Below, piece by piece: positions 25,231-35,446 of a stretch of 53,915 bases of DNA. The stretch covers positions 1 to 53,915 of the forward strand of contig NZ_JNIV01000018.1 in NCBI RefSeq assembly GCF_000701405.1, read 5' to 3'. The notes beneath the pieces are model-generated. The model was not told where the DNA came from. It did not search any database and saw nothing but the letters and a program-made list of their open reading frames with translations. Made by a program: the position numbers and the translations under genes. This DNA comes from Deinococcus marmoris DSM 12784. GTDB taxonomy: Bacteria; Deinococcota; Deinococci; Deinococcales; Deinococcaceae. Numbering within the stretch: the first letter of the stretch is position 1; every line of letters begins with the position of its first letter.

Positions 25231-27624
25231 ATGAAGGACGCCACTGGTTCCCCCGCCGACGCTACCGCCCCCTTTTCTGGGGTGGACGCCGCCGCACTGC
25301 TTCTGGCCCTGCCCGATCCCACCGTCTGGGTCAGCGCGGGCGGCGAATTTACGCTGAATGCCGCCGCGCGTGAACGCCTGGGAGCGGTGGAGGGGCAGGC
25401 TCAGAACTGGACCGCCCTGTTTCTGCCCGGCGCTGCCCAGGCCCTGCGGGACGCGGCGGCGCTGGCCCTGAACGGCACGTCGTCGCGCCTGTCGGTCACC
25501 ATGCCCGGCGCGGTGGCCCCGGCGCTGGCCACCGTCACGCCTGCCGGGCCGGGGGCGGCACTGCTGAATTTCCGGGAATCGCACGATCCGCTGGAAGTTG
25601 CGCTGGACATCATGGACCGCATGGGGCTGGGCATGACCGTGCAGGGCGCGGACACCCGGATTCTGCATGCCAACACCTCGGCGGCGGCCATTCTGGGTCT
25701 CAGCCCCGAACAACTGACCGGGCGCGATTCGCTGGACCCGCGCTGGCGGGCCATTCACCCGAACGGCAAGGCCTTTCCCGGCGAGACCCACCCGGCAATC
25801 GTGGCCCTGAAAACCGGACAGCCCCTGCTGGACGTGCCGATGGGCGTCTACCATCCCGCCGCCGAGCAGTGGCGCTGGCTGACGGTCACGGCCATTCCGC
25901 GCCGCGCGCCGGGCATGGAGCGCCCCGAACAGGTCACCACCGTTTTTGCGGACGTGACCGAGCAGCGCCAGACCCGCGAGGAATTGAGCCGCAGCGAGCA
26001 ACGCTTCCGCTCGCTGGTGGAGGCCACCGCGCAGATCGTGTTCACCACCGACGCGCAGGGGGCCTTCCATGCTGCTCAGGCCGACTGGGAGGCGTTCACG
26101 GGACAGGGTCCCGCGCAGTACCTGAACCCCCAGACCGCCATAGAGGCCATTCATCCCGAGGACCGCGAACAGACCTTGCAGGCGTGGGCCGGGATGCTGG
26201 AGATCGGTCAGGCCTATGACCTCGAACACCGCCTGCGCCGCGCCGACGGCGTCTATGTGTCCATGCAGATTCGCGCGGTGCCGCTGCGGAATGCCGACGG
26301 CAGCGTGCGCGAGTGGATCGGGGCCTACACCGACATCAGCGCCACGCGGGAGGCCGAGGCCGCCCTGAAAGCTCTGAATACCGAGCTGGAAGGCCGCGTG
26401 GCCGCGCGCACCCAGGAACTGGCCGAGGTCACGCGCTTTTCCACGCTGCTGCTCACCGCTGCGGGCGAGGGCGTGTTCGGGCTGGACGCCTTGGGCCGCA
26501 CCACCTTCGCCAACCCGGCGGCGGCGCGGTTGCTGGGCTACAGCGTTGAGCGATTGATCGGCAGCCAGCAGCACGAGCTGATCCACCACAGCCGCCCCGA
26601 CGGCACGCCGTACCCGGTGGGGGACTGTCCCATTCACCAGACCCTGCGCGACGGCCAGACCCGCCGCCTGGACCACGATGTGCTGTGGCACGCCCAGGGT
26701 CACGCGGTTCCGGTGGCAAGCGTGGTCACGCCGCTGCGTTCAGCGGCAGGCGCGGTGACGGGCGCGGTGCTGATGGTGCAGGACATCACCGAACGCCTGC
26801 GCGCCCAGCACCTGTTGCAGGAGGCCATCGAGGATCTGGAGCGCAGCAACACCGATCTGGAACAGTTCGCCTACGTGGCCAGCCATGATCTTCAGGAGCC
26901 GCTGCGGACGCTGGGCAGCTATGCCGAGCTGCTGGGGCGGCGCTACGAGGGCCAGCTCGATGACCGCGCGGACCGCTACCTGGGGTTCATGCAGGACGCG
27001 GTGGGCCGGATGCGTGGGCTGATCCAGGACCTGCTGGAATTCTCGCGGGTGGGCCGGGGCGAGAGCGTGCCCACACCGCTGAATCTGGACGACGCCATGC
27101 GGGCTGCCGCCCACAGCGTGGAGGCCGCACTGCACAGCAACCTGGACGTTGAGGAAGGCGAAGAAGGCGGGGCCAGCCTGAGCTGGGAGACCCCCCACAC
27201 CGTGCTGGTCCACGCGCCACTGATGGTTCCGTTGCTGACCAACCTGATCGGCAACGGCCTGAAATTCACCGTGCCGGGCCAGCCTGCGCGGATGCGGGTA
27301 GAGTCACGCCAGGACGGCGAGCTGGTGCATGTCACCGTGCAGGACAACGGCATCGGTATTGCGCTGGAGTACCAGGAACGGGTCTTCGACATCTTCCAGC
27401 GGCTGCACCGCCGAGAGGATTACGCCGGGAACGGAATGGGGCTGGCGATTTGTCGTAAGATTGTTGAGCATCACGGGGGAACGCTGTGGCTGGAGTCCAC
27501 GCCGCTGCCCGCCGCGGACCACGGCACCATCTTTCATTTCACGCTGCCCGCCGCCGCGCAGCCTTCAGAGTCCCACCCGCCAGATGACCCGACTGCACCC
27601 ACCACAGACCCCCACCATGCCTGA
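25231..27624 (+). CDS. Soluble multi-PAS sensor histidine kinase
   Basis: A 797-residue sensor kinase without membrane helices, so it is cytoplasmic. Residues 20-110 look like a degenerate PAS. Clear PAS/PAC units lie at about 120-245 (ending VFADVTEQRQ), 255-375 (ending YTDISATREAE) and 405-520 (ending VQDITERLRAQ), joined by coiled segments. The dimerisation/phospho-acceptor helix carries H552 in YVASHDLQEPLR, and an HATPase domain follows with N-box NLIGNGLKF, QDNGIGI and GNGMGLAI. The SHDLQEPLR form is typical of phytochrome-like kinases, but no GAF/PHY module is present. Its last 8 bases overlap the following response regulator gene, which implies the two act together. Confidence 0.92.
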   Translation: MKDATGSPADATAPFSGVDAAALLLALPDPTVWVSAGGEFTLNAAARERLGAVEGQAQNWTALFLPGAAQALRDAAALALNGTSSRLSVTMPGAVAPALATVTPAGPGAALLNFRESHDPLEVALDIMDRMGLGMTVQGADTRILHANTSAAAILGLSPEQLTGRDSLDPRWRAIHPNGKAFPGETHPAIVALKTGQPLLDVPMGVYHPAAEQWRWLTVTAIPRRAPGMERPEQVTTVFADVTEQRQTREELSRSEQRFRSLVEATAQIVFTTDAQGAFHAAQADWEAFTGQGPAQYLNPQTAIEAIHPEDREQTLQAWAGMLEIGQAYDLEHRLRRADGVYVSMQIRAVPLRNADGSVREWIGAYTDISATREAEAALKALNTELEGRVAARTQELAEVTRFSTLLLTAAGEGVFGLDALGRTTFANPAAARLLGYSVERLIGSQQHELIHHSRPDGTPYPVGDCPIHQTLRDGQTRRLDHDVLWHAQGHAVPVASVVTPLRSAAGAVTGAVLMVQDITERLRAQHLLQEAIEDLERSNTDLEQFAYVASHDLQEPLRTLGSYAELLGRRYEGQLDDRADRYLGFMQDAVGRMRGLIQDLLEFSRVGRGESVPTPLNLDDAMRAAAHSVEAALHSNLDVEEGEEGGASLSWETPHTVLVHAPLMVPLLTNLIGNGLKFTVPGQPARMRVESRQDGELVHVTVQDNGIGIALEYQERVFDIFQRLHRREDYAGNGMGLAICRKIVEHHGGTLWLESTPLPAADHGTIFHFTLPAAAQPSESHPPDDPTAPTTDPHHA

Positions 27625-28075
27625 AACTGCCCCTGCCACCCACATGCGCCCAGTCGAGATTCTTCTCGTCGAGGACAGCGAACCCGACATCCTGCTGACC
27701 CTGGAAGCCTTCGAGGAGGCGCGCGTGCCCAACCGGCTGCATGTGGCCCGTGACGGTGTGGAGGCCCTGCGTTTTCTGCGCGGCGAGGGCGAATACGCCG
27801 GCTCCCCGCGCCCGGACCTGATCCTGATGGACATCAACATGCCGCGCAAGAACGGCCTGGAAGTGCTGCGCGAGATCAAGACCGACGCTGTGCTGGGCAG
27901 CATCCCGGTGCTGATGCTGACCACCAGTCAGGCCGACGAGGACGTCCGCAGTTCCTACGAGCGCCACGCCAGCGGCTATATGGTCAAGCCGGTGGGCTTC
28001 GAGAACTTCCTGCATGCCGTCCGCGCCTTCGAGAACTTCTGGCTGACTTTCGTGCGCTTTCCGCCGCGCCTGTAG
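27617..28075 (+). CDS. Single-domain response regulator (Rcp1-like)
   Basis: A 152-residue receiver-only protein. It has VEDSEPD near the start, phospho-acceptor D72 in LILMDINMP, TTSQAD after the fourth strand and the conserved Lys in YMVKPVGFENF. The extra N-terminal residues and the LEAFEEARVPNRL helix match the Rcp1/CheY-like regulators that pair with phytochrome-type kinases. ATG at 27617 overlaps the kinase stop by 8 bases; an internal ATG 9 codons later is an alternative. With no output domain, it probably works by protein-protein contact or phosphotransfer. A hairpin terminator follows. Confidence 0.9.
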   Translation: MPETAPATHMRPVEILLVEDSEPDILLTLEAFEEARVPNRLHVARDGVEALRFLRGEGEYAGSPRPDLILMDINMPRKNGLEVLREIKTDAVLGSIPVLMLTTSQADEDVRSSYERHASGYMVKPVGFENFLHAVRAFENFWLTFVRFPPRL

Positions 28076-28102
28076 AACGCCTGTAGAAAAGACACCTCAC
28101 AC

Positions 28103-28131
28103 AGCCTTCTTGACACGGAGAGGGCTTTTTT
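28103..28131 (+). terminator. Terminator after the kinase/regulator pair
   Basis: AGCCTTCT, an 8-base loop, AGAGGGCT (one G-T pair), then a run of T. Confidence 0.75.
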
Positions 28132-28136
28132 GATGC

Positions 28137-28685
28137 CTACTCCGACGGGGTTTCCGGCATCTCGCGCATCGCGGCCAGCACGTTTTCCATGTGTTCGTCC
28201 AGTTCCACACCCAGTTCGCGCGCGCCCTGTTCCACCTCGTCGCGGTTGACCCCCGCCGCGAAGGCGCGGTTCTTGAAGCGTTTTTTCAGGCTTTTCAGCT
28301 CTACCTGCCGCACGTCGCCGTCCGGGCGGACCAGCGCCGACGCCTGCACCAGCCCGGTCAGCTCGTCCACCGCGAACAGCGTCTGGGATAGCCGGGTGGT
28401 GCGCGGCGTGTTCGTGTAGGCCGCGTGGCCCATGATCGCGTCCAGCACCTCGGGTGCCGCGTCAGTGTTGGCACGCAGATACTCCACGCCCCATGTCGGA
28501 TGTTCGCTGGGGTGCAGTTCGTAGTCGAAGTCGTGCAGCAGGCCGGTCACGGCGTACCCCTCCTCGTCCTCCTGCCAGTGGCGGGCGTACCAGCGCATGG
28601 CGGCCTCCACGTTCAGCATGTGCCGCCGCAGCGACGCCGAGGGGGTGTGTTCCAGCATGAGGGCGTAAGCCTGTTCGCGGTTCAT
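28137..28685 (-). CDS. HD-domain phosphohydrolase
   Basis: A 182-residue HD-domain protein. Metal ligands are H22 (RRHMLNVEAAM), the HD pair H51-D52 in LLHDFDYE, and His in IMGHAAYT, with a later Asp in FAVDELTGL. This is the compact HDIG-type arrangement seen in predicted nucleotide or phosphate-ester hydrolases. The substrate is unknown. ATG at 28685 is chosen because TAGACT lies exactly 7 bases before it; a longer frame would start inside the promoter. It converges with the response-regulator operon. Confidence 0.85.
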   Translation of the reverse strand: MNREQAYALMLEHTPSASLRRHMLNVEAAMRWYARHWQEDEEGYAVTGLLHDFDYELHPSEHPTWGVEYLRANTDAAPEVLDAIMGHAAYTNTPRTTRLSQTLFAVDELTGLVQASALVRPDGDVRQVELKSLKKRFKNRAFAAGVNRDEVEQGARELGVELDEHMENVLAAMREMPETPSE

Positions 28686-28692
28686 GGGGAGC

Positions 28693-28698
28693 AGTCTA
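28693..28698 (-). promoter_or_regulatory. Leaderless -10 element of the HD-domain gene
   Basis: TAGACT (minus strand), 7 bases before ATG 28685. Confidence 0.6.
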
Positions 28699-28756
28699 AT
28701 GAAAGAGGCCACCCGCACGTTTGCAGATGACCCTTCTCTGTTCCAAATTCAAATTT

Positions 28757-29347
<591 letters not shown>

Positions 29348-29354
29348 GCCCCGC

Positions 29355-29360
29355 ATTCTA
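29355..29360 (-). promoter_or_regulatory. Leaderless -10 element of the HNH gene
   Basis: TAGAAT (minus strand), 7 bases before ATG 29347. The hexamer overlaps a competing ATG, which decides the start. Confidence 0.6.
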
Positions 29361-29481
29361 CGGCGTGGGGGTCAGAACCATGTTGTGCCTGGACGCCTAT
29401 TGATGGGCGCGCGGGAGTAAGCGCAATGGCTCAGGTGGGCGCTGGGAAAGGCCCACGGAGCCGCCACGACACTGCCTGGTT

Positions 29482-30135
29482 TTACCCCGTTCGCAGTCCG
29501 CCGCGCAGCAGTTCCAGCACGCCGTCAGCGATGTACTGCACGGCCAGTGCGCCCAGCAGCACGCCCAGCACGCGCGTGACCACATGCACGCCGGTCACGC
29601 CGATCACGCGGGCGATCTGGCCGCTCAGGCGCAGGGCCAGATAACACAGCAGCAGCACGGCGGCAGTCACCAGAAAGACCACCGCCAGTAGCAGTGGGTT
29701 GCCGTGCGCGGTGTTGGCCTGGATCATGATTGAGGCCAGCGTGCCGGGACCGGCGATCAGCGGAATCGCCAGCGGAAACACGCTGATGTCCTGGCGTTCC
29801 TGGGCCTCAGCGCCTTCCTCGGGGGTTTCCTTACTGCCGCTGGGGCGGGCAAAGACCATGTCCAGCGCGATCAGAAACAGCAGCACGCCCCCGGCCACCC
29901 GGAAGGCACTGAGACTGATGCCCAGGTGTTCCAGCAGGGCGCGGCCCACCAGCCCGAACACCAGGATGATGCCCCCGGCCACCAGCGCGGCTTTCAGGGC
30001 CACCTTGCGCCGCTCGAAACTGGGCCGGTTGCCCGCCAGCCCGATGAAAATGGGCGCGAGTCCTATCGGGTCCATGACCACCAGCATCGTCAGAAATGTT
30101 TGCAGGGCAATGCTGGAAACCTCGGTCACGTTCAC
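29482..30135 (-). CDS. MarC-family integral membrane protein
   Basis: A 217-residue protein with six hydrophobic helices. It has the MarC/NAAT family signatures: [13 protein letters not shown] in helix 2, GPGTLASIM in the fourth helix region, and [14 protein letters not shown] near the C-terminus. A charged, disordered loop ([16 protein letters not shown]) lies mid-protein. The function of MarC proteins is not settled, although distant members transport amino acids. The GTG start at 30135 lies 7 bases after TACGTT, again consistent with a leaderless mRNA. Confidence 0.88.
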   Translation of the reverse strand: MNVTEVSSIALQTFLTMLVVMDPIGLAPIFIGLAGNRPSFERRKVALKAALVAGGIILVFGLVGRALLEHLGISLSAFRVAGGVLLFLIALDMVFARPSGSKETPEEGAEAQERQDISVFPLAIPLIAGPGTLASIMIQANTAHGNPLLLAVVFLVTAAVLLLCYLALRLSGQIARVIGVTGVHVVTRVLGVLLGALAVQYIADGVLELLRGGLRTG

Positions 30136-30142
30136 GCGGCTT

Positions 30143-30148
30143 AACGTA
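30143..30148 (-). promoter_or_regulatory. Leaderless -10 element of the MarC-family gene
   Basis: TACGTT (minus strand), 7 bases before GTG 30135. Confidence 0.5.
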
Positions 30149-30246
30149 ACATCCCGGCACCGGGCAGTGTGGACCGTGCAGTGTGCAAGGCCAGGAATGA
30201 CAGGTGGCTACGGCCAGCCGGGCGTATCCGCTTGCTGCTCCTCGGC

Positions 30247-30930
30247 CTACGGCCTCTCGGCGGCGCGCACGTTCAGTTCCAGTGAGCCGTCCGCGCTGAC
30301 GGTCCGCCCATTTTTGACCAGGGTGCCCTGTACGCCCGCCGTGTAGGTGTTGATACCAGTGCCGGGCTGGATGGTGATGGTGATGGGAAAGACCTCTCCG
30401 GCCTCCACAGCGGTTTTGGGCAACGTGACCACGACGCCCGCCGCGCTGCCCTGGCCGTTGAGTTTGAACTGGCCAGGGTAGTTTTGGGTGTTGAAGCCGC
30501 CGATGCGCCCGGTCAACTCGCGCGATTCTCCTACCCGCAAGGTCAGACTGGACACCGATTCCCCATCCGTCTGGGCCAGCACGACATAACCTCCCGCACA
30601 GCCGGTGCTGCGCAACGCCGAGATGTCGCGTGCGCCCACGAACAGCGCAGGCAGCAGTGAGGCCACCACCAGCCCCAGCCCCAGCGCCGCGCGGCTGGCA
30701 CGCCGCCAGTTGAGGGCCGTGAAGGCCAGCCCGCCCGGTCCCAGCAGCAGCGGCACGATCAGCGCCAGCACTGTGCGGCCCTCGCAGGGGGTGGTCAGTA
30801 GCGCGTCGGCCAGGGCGCGCACGCCGAAGGTGATCAGCGCGCCAATACCCCAGCCCAGCAGAAAGGACGGCAGGAATTCCTGAACGCGGTAGGTCGGGAA
30901 TTCTTGCGGGGTGGGCTGCGGCTCGGTCAT
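30247..30930 (-). CDS. Membrane protein with C-terminal beta domain, function unknown
   Basis: A 227-residue protein. Residues 20-105 hold three hydrophobic helices with a short cysteine-containing loop (LTTPCEGR). Residues 110-227 form a predicted beta-rich, Ig-like domain (TVSADGSLELNVRA and nearby strands) that would lie outside the membrane. A second Cys (STGCAGG) at the start of that domain could pair with the first. The ATG at 30930 has TACGCT 10 bases upstream. No named family is recognised. It sits between the MarC-family gene and the DUF2339 gene on the same strand. Confidence 0.65.
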   Translation of the reverse strand: MTEPQPTPQEFPTYRVQEFLPSFLLGWGIGALITFGVRALADALLTTPCEGRTVLALIVPLLLGPGGLAFTALNWRRASRAALGLGLVVASLLPALFVGARDISALRSTGCAGGYVVLAQTDGESVSSLTLRVGESRELTGRIGGFNTQNYPGQFKLNGQGSAAGVVVTLPKTAVEAGEVFPITITIQPGTGINTYTAGVQGTLVKNGRTVSADGSLELNVRAAERP

Positions 30931-31016
30931 AACGGGGGCCAGCGTAGCGCGGGAGGTGCGGGACGGATGCCGGAGGGGTGGGGGACGTGCTGGGTCCCAG
31001 CGTCAGGGGTGCGGCG

Positions 31017-33851
31017 TCAGGCCAGCGGCTCTCCGGGCAGCGTCTCCTGCGGCGCGGTGATGGGGGCCGCCGGACGCGGGGCCAGAATCGCCACCGCCAG
31101 CAGGCTCAGGCCAGTGACTAGCACGGCGATGCCCAGACCCGCCGAGGAATTGGGGAAGTATGGGGCGTCCAGCACTGCGCCCTTGATCCCGGCCCCGGCG
31201 ATCATCACCAGTCCAGCCGTCCACAGCGTTCTGGCCCACGCCGCCCCGCCTGCCCGGTGCGCCTGAACCGCCGTGATCAGCCCCACCGCCAGCAGCGCCA
31301 GACTGGACGCAATCAGCCAGGGCCGCAAGTCAGCGGTTTGCGGGCTGAAGCGTACCCCCAGGGCCAGTGGCACCAGCAGGGTCCAGCCTCCCAGCCACAG
31401 GGCCTGAGCGACGTGTGGCTGTGCCTCAGCAGTGGGCGGGACTCCTCCGAACGGGCGGGTCAGGCCAGAGAGAAGCCCTAGCCCCCCTGCCGTGCGCGTC
31501 AGCCACCACCCGGCAGCCAGGATCAGACCGCCTGACGCCGCCACATCAATCCGGTTCAGGTCTGCTCCGTATCCACCCGGCCAGCCGGCCATGAGCAGGC
31601 TCAGCAGAATCAGGCCGCCCAGGCCCAGCAACGCGTCCATGCGGCCCCCCCAGCTCAGGGTCAGTTTCAGCGGCGCGGTCAGCAGGGCCAGCAACGCCAG
31701 CGCGCCGGGAATGCCCAGCGCAGGCCACCATTCCTGCGCGGCGCGGCCCAGCGCCAGGGCCAGCAGGACCAGCGCCACGCCCTCAGTGAGCTGGCGCGGC
31801 GAGACTTCGGTAAAGGTGCGTGGCGTGGCCCGCAGTAGCGCTGCGCCTGCCAGCAGGGCCACCACGACGCCCACAACCAGCAGCGACGGCGTCTGGGGGG
31901 CGTCCGTGTTGAAGATCAGCAACAGGCTGCCCAGTGTCGCCAGGGGGGCGGCCATCCAGAAGCGAACCGTGCCGCCTGTTCCGCTGTCGCCTGCCTCGCC
32001 TGCCCTGCGTGTCCACAGCAGCGCCGCCGCCAGCATCACCCCACCCGCCAGCACTCCTATTCCGGCAGCCAGCAGGGCCAGGACCAGCACGGCGCTGCAC
32101 AGCGCAGCCAGCAGGGTGGGCGTCCGGTGGGGACGGGTGCGGCGGACCTCGCCCTTCTCCTGCGCTGCGCCGCTGACCTGTTTCAGTGGGCGCGGTGCGG
32201 TGACCCAGGCGTCCCGGCCCAGTCGCCACGCGGCCAGCAGGCCCAGTGCGGCGGGGGCGGCTCCCAGCAGCGCTTCGCCCAGATCGGCCCAGCGGACCAC
32301 GAACACGTCTCCCGGCGAGAGGCCCAGCGTGTTGACCATGCCCCACAGAGCCGTGATTCCCAGCCCCAGCGCCCCCACCCGCAGCCAGAAACGGCTGCGC
32401 CCGTACAGGCCCACCAGCAGCAGGGCCGCCGCCACACTCGCCAGCGCCACAGGCTCGGTGCGCGCGCCCAGCACACTCAGCGCCAGCGCCCCGGCTACGC
32501 CTGTCGCCCCGGCAGTCAGGCTGCCTGCCACCGCGCCTGCCAGCGGCGAGTCCTGTGCTGTTCGGCGGGTCCAGGCCAGTCGGGCCGCCACCAGCAGCGC
32601 GGCCAGGATGACCAGAGAGAGGGCCAGCGCTCCTGCCTTCAGTCCATTCTCGCCCGCCGCCGCACCCACTGCCGCCGCCACCAGCACCTGCGGGGTCAAT
32701 ACGGCCCACGCCGCGCCCAGGGCCACACCATCGGCGCGGTCTGCTCTTGCGTCCCTGTCCGAATCCTGGCGCAACCGGGTGAGCAGTGCCAGCGGCACGC
32801 TCAGTGCCAGCAGACCGAAGGCCAGCCACGGCAGCAGCGCCAGTGGACCGCCCGTGAGTTGCAGCGCGGACGCCAGTTCCTGCGTTCTGGACGGCAGGTT
32901 GTCCGCCACATGGCTTTGCGAGGCCACGAACCAGCCCACGGGAACCGCGCCTGCTGCTGCAAGCGTGAGGGTCAGGGCCGCGCGGCGGGAGGCGGGAGCG
33001 TCAGGGCTGACTTCTCCATCCTGTGCCTTCTCAAAATCTGCCTTTTCAAAAATGGCGTCCTGATCCGCGCGGCCCTGCCACACGGCCACCGCCGCCAGCA
33101 GCAGCACCGCGCCCGCCGCCGGGATGGACCAGCGGCCCAGATCGTCGGTGAGCATCCAGGTACTCAGGGCCGCGCCGCCCACCGCCAGCGCCCCCAGCAG
33201 CAGTTCGCGGCGGCGCAGGGCGTCTACCAGCAGCGCCGCGCTCAGGCCCAGCAGGCCCAGCATCACCGCTCCCGGTCCCCAGTCGCCGGGCAAACGCTGG
33301 GACAGGCTGCCCACGCCCAGCGCCGCCACGCCGTAGCCCAGCCCTCGCAGCGCCCCTGACACTGGCCACGGCACCCGCCGCGCGTTGAAATACAGCAGTC
33401 CGCCGAAAGCGAAGACCGCCACCAGCAGCGTCCATGCCGGAGCGCCCAGCGCCCGCAGCGTGAAGGCCAGACCGCCCAGCACCAGCACCCCGCCGATCAG
33501 GCTGATGCGCGCCCGGCTGAATTGCGGCCCCCACAGCGACGGCCCGCGCGGTCTGGTCGGCGCGGTCTGCGGCGCAACTGGTGGAACTGGAATCGTGGGT
33601 TGATCTTCCGGCCAGACAGGTGCGGCGGATGGAGGAACAGGTGCGCCGGGCCACGTCTCAACGGGTACAACCCCTGTCACAGTCGGCGTGGAAGCCTCCG
33701 TGCCCGCTGTTCGCTGCCGCGCCGCCTGCAACTCGGTTTCCAGCAGGTGCAGGCGCTGGGCCAGACTTCGTGCCTGTTGCTGCGCCTTGCCCGCGCGGGA
33801 CAGGGCCACGAACGACAGGATCAGCGCCAGAACGGCCAGCAGTTCAAACAT
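31017..33851 (-). CDS. Large DUF2339-family polytopic membrane protein
   Basis: A 944-residue protein. A short N-terminal helix (MFELLAVLALILSFVALS) is followed by a coiled coil (about 20-50) and a proline-rich linker (about 55-105). More than twenty hydrophobic helices then fill most of the remainder. The first cluster reads RARISLIGGVLVLGGLAF and GYGVAALGVGSLSQRL, typical of DUF2339 predicted membrane proteins. The function of this family is unknown. Low-complexity L/A/G composition makes helix counting approximate. TAAGCT and GGAGC both lie just upstream of ATG 33851. The Fur-family gene is the next one upstream, on the same strand. Confidence 0.8.
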   Translation of the reverse strand: MFELLAVLALILSFVALSRAGKAQQQARSLAQRLHLLETELQAARQRTAGTEASTPTVTGVVPVETWPGAPVPPSAAPVWPEDQPTIPVPPVAPQTAPTRPRGPSLWGPQFSRARISLIGGVLVLGGLAFTLRALGAPAWTLLVAVFAFGGLLYFNARRVPWPVSGALRGLGYGVAALGVGSLSQRLPGDWGPGAVMLGLLGLSAALLVDALRRRELLLGALAVGGAALSTWMLTDDLGRWSIPAAGAVLLLAAVAVWQGRADQDAIFEKADFEKAQDGEVSPDAPASRRAALTLTLAAAGAVPVGWFVASQSHVADNLPSRTQELASALQLTGGPLALLPWLAFGLLALSVPLALLTRLRQDSDRDARADRADGVALGAAWAVLTPQVLVAAAVGAAAGENGLKAGALALSLVILAALLVAARLAWTRRTAQDSPLAGAVAGSLTAGATGVAGALALSVLGARTEPVALASVAAALLLVGLYGRSRFWLRVGALGLGITALWGMVNTLGLSPGDVFVVRWADLGEALLGAAPAALGLLAAWRLGRDAWVTAPRPLKQVSGAAQEKGEVRRTRPHRTPTLLAALCSAVLVLALLAAGIGVLAGGVMLAAALLWTRRAGEAGDSGTGGTVRFWMAAPLATLGSLLLIFNTDAPQTPSLLVVGVVVALLAGAALLRATPRTFTEVSPRQLTEGVALVLLALALGRAAQEWWPALGIPGALALLALLTAPLKLTLSWGGRMDALLGLGGLILLSLLMAGWPGGYGADLNRIDVAASGGLILAAGWWLTRTAGGLGLLSGLTRPFGGVPPTAEAQPHVAQALWLGGWTLLVPLALGVRFSPQTADLRPWLIASSLALLAVGLITAVQAHRAGGAAWARTLWTAGLVMIAGAGIKGAVLDAPYFPNSSAGLGIAVLVTGLSLLAVAILAPRPAAPITAPQETLPGEPLA

Positions 33852-33856
33852 GCTCC

Positions 33857-33862
33857 AGCTTA
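33857..33862 (-). promoter_or_regulatory. Possible -10 element of the DUF2339 gene
   Basis: TAAGCT (minus strand) lies 5 bases before ATG 33851. This is slightly closer than at other genes, and the GGAGC between them could also serve as a weak ribosome-binding site. Confidence 0.35.
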
Positions 33863-33937
33863 CGCGCCAGTCCGGGGCGTAACAGCGCAGTCGGGAGCGG
33901 GTTCAAAACAGTTTTTTCTGAACGCAGTTGAGCTGTT

Positions 33938-34336
<399 letters not shown>

Positions 34337-34342
34337 GGGGTC

Positions 34343-34348
34343 AGTCTA
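34343..34348 (-). promoter_or_regulatory. Leaderless -10 element of the Fur-family gene
   Basis: TAGACT (minus strand), 6 bases before ATG 34336. Confidence 0.55.
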
Positions 34349-34455
34349 GCAAAGGCGCTGTGGGTGAAAATGGAAGCTTGGGCGGCGCGGCGTCCTCGTC
34401 CCCACTGGCCGCCCCTTGCTTTTCGTTCACCCAAACCCGTAGAACACTGAACGAG

Positions 34456-35397
34456 ATGCCCACCCGCCTCCTCTCGTTGCTGACCGACATTCCCCAATCC
34501 GGGGAGGTGCTGGCCGGGCGGCTAGGTGTGGGCCGCGTGACCGTGAACACGCTGGCCCACGGGTTGCAGGAGGACGGCATTCCGTTGCAGATCACCCGCG
34601 CCGGATACGCCCTGACCCCTGGCACGCCCGCGCCGGGGCTGGTGCGCCGGACGGTGACTCTGGGCGCGGCCCTGCGTTACCGGGGAACCGTGGGCAGCAC
34701 CCAGGATGAGGTCCGCGCCTGGGCCGACGACGCGGCGGACCCGGCCCCGCACGGCGCGGTGGTGGTGGCCGAGCGCCAGACCGGCGGGCGCGGACGGCGC
34801 GGGCGCGCGTGGACCCCCATCCCCGGAGGCCTGACCTTCAGCGTGCTGCTGGGCGGCGGCGGAGAGGACGGCTGGCCTCCGCTGACCCTGCCCGAACTGG
34901 CGTTAATGCCGCTGGCGGCGGGTGTGGCGGTGCAGGCCGCCTGCGGCGTCGGCGGCCTGAAATGGCCCAACGATCTGCTTGCGCCGGATGGCCGCAAACT
35001 GGCGGGCATCTTGCTGGAGGCCGATCTGCGCGGCGAGGAAGCCCGGCGCGCGGTGCTGGGCATCGGCCTGAACGTCTCTGATGCCCCGGCTGGTGCGGCT
35101 CATCTGAGCGAGCTGCGCCCCGGAGTGACCCGCGCGGAGGTGCTGGGGGACATTCTGTCTCAGCTTGACCGCTGGTTGCGCGCCCCCCCCGCCGAGATTC
35201 TGGACGCCTGGGCGCAGGTCAGCGTGACCCTGGGCCGCCCGGTGCGCGTGCAGACGCCGCGCGGCCCGCTGGAAGGCATGGCCGAACGCCTGGACGCGGG
35301 CGGCAGCCTGATCGTCCAGACCCCAACTGGCCCGCACACCGTCAGCGCCGGGGACGTGGAACTGATTGGCGCGCTGGACGGCGGCCCCGCCCCGTGA
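34456..35397 (+). CDS. birA: Biotin-[acetyl-CoA carboxylase] ligase, BirA type
   Basis: A 313-residue class II biotin protein ligase. It activates biotin as biotinyl-AMP and attaches it to carboxylase carrier protein. The N-terminal 55 residues form a winged helix (SGEVLAGRLGVGRVTVNTLAHGL) that in E. coli BirA represses biotin genes. The catalytic domain has STQ (81-83), the adenylate loop GRGRRGR (111-117), KWPNDLL (169-175) and a small SH3-like C-terminal domain. ATG 34456 starts the HTH directly; a longer upstream frame lacks support. It lies 49 bases upstream of bioY, and the HTH suggests it may regulate biotin uptake. Confidence 0.93.
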   Translation: MPTRLLSLLTDIPQSGEVLAGRLGVGRVTVNTLAHGLQEDGIPLQITRAGYALTPGTPAPGLVRRTVTLGAALRYRGTVGSTQDEVRAWADDAADPAPHGAVVVAERQTGGRGRRGRAWTPIPGGLTFSVLLGGGGEDGWPPLTLPELALMPLAAGVAVQAACGVGGLKWPNDLLAPDGRKLAGILLEADLRGEEARRAVLGIGLNVSDAPAGAAHLSELRPGVTRAEVLGDILSQLDRWLRAPPAEILDAWAQVSVTLGRPVRVQTPRGPLEGMAERLDAGGSLIVQTPTGPHTVSAGDVELIGALDGGPAP

Positions 35398-35446
35398 GAC
35401 GGCAGCGATCCCCCTAGACCCTCAGACCCCTCCAAAGGAGAACCCC

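Noticed and set aside
34360..34455. Upstream extension of birA by 32 codons
   Set aside because: No start signal, and the wHTH begins directly at ATG 34456.
35398..35446. Biotin riboswitch or operator before bioY
   Set aside because: The gap is only 49 bases and shows no conserved fold; BirA itself may regulate, but I see no palindromic operator.
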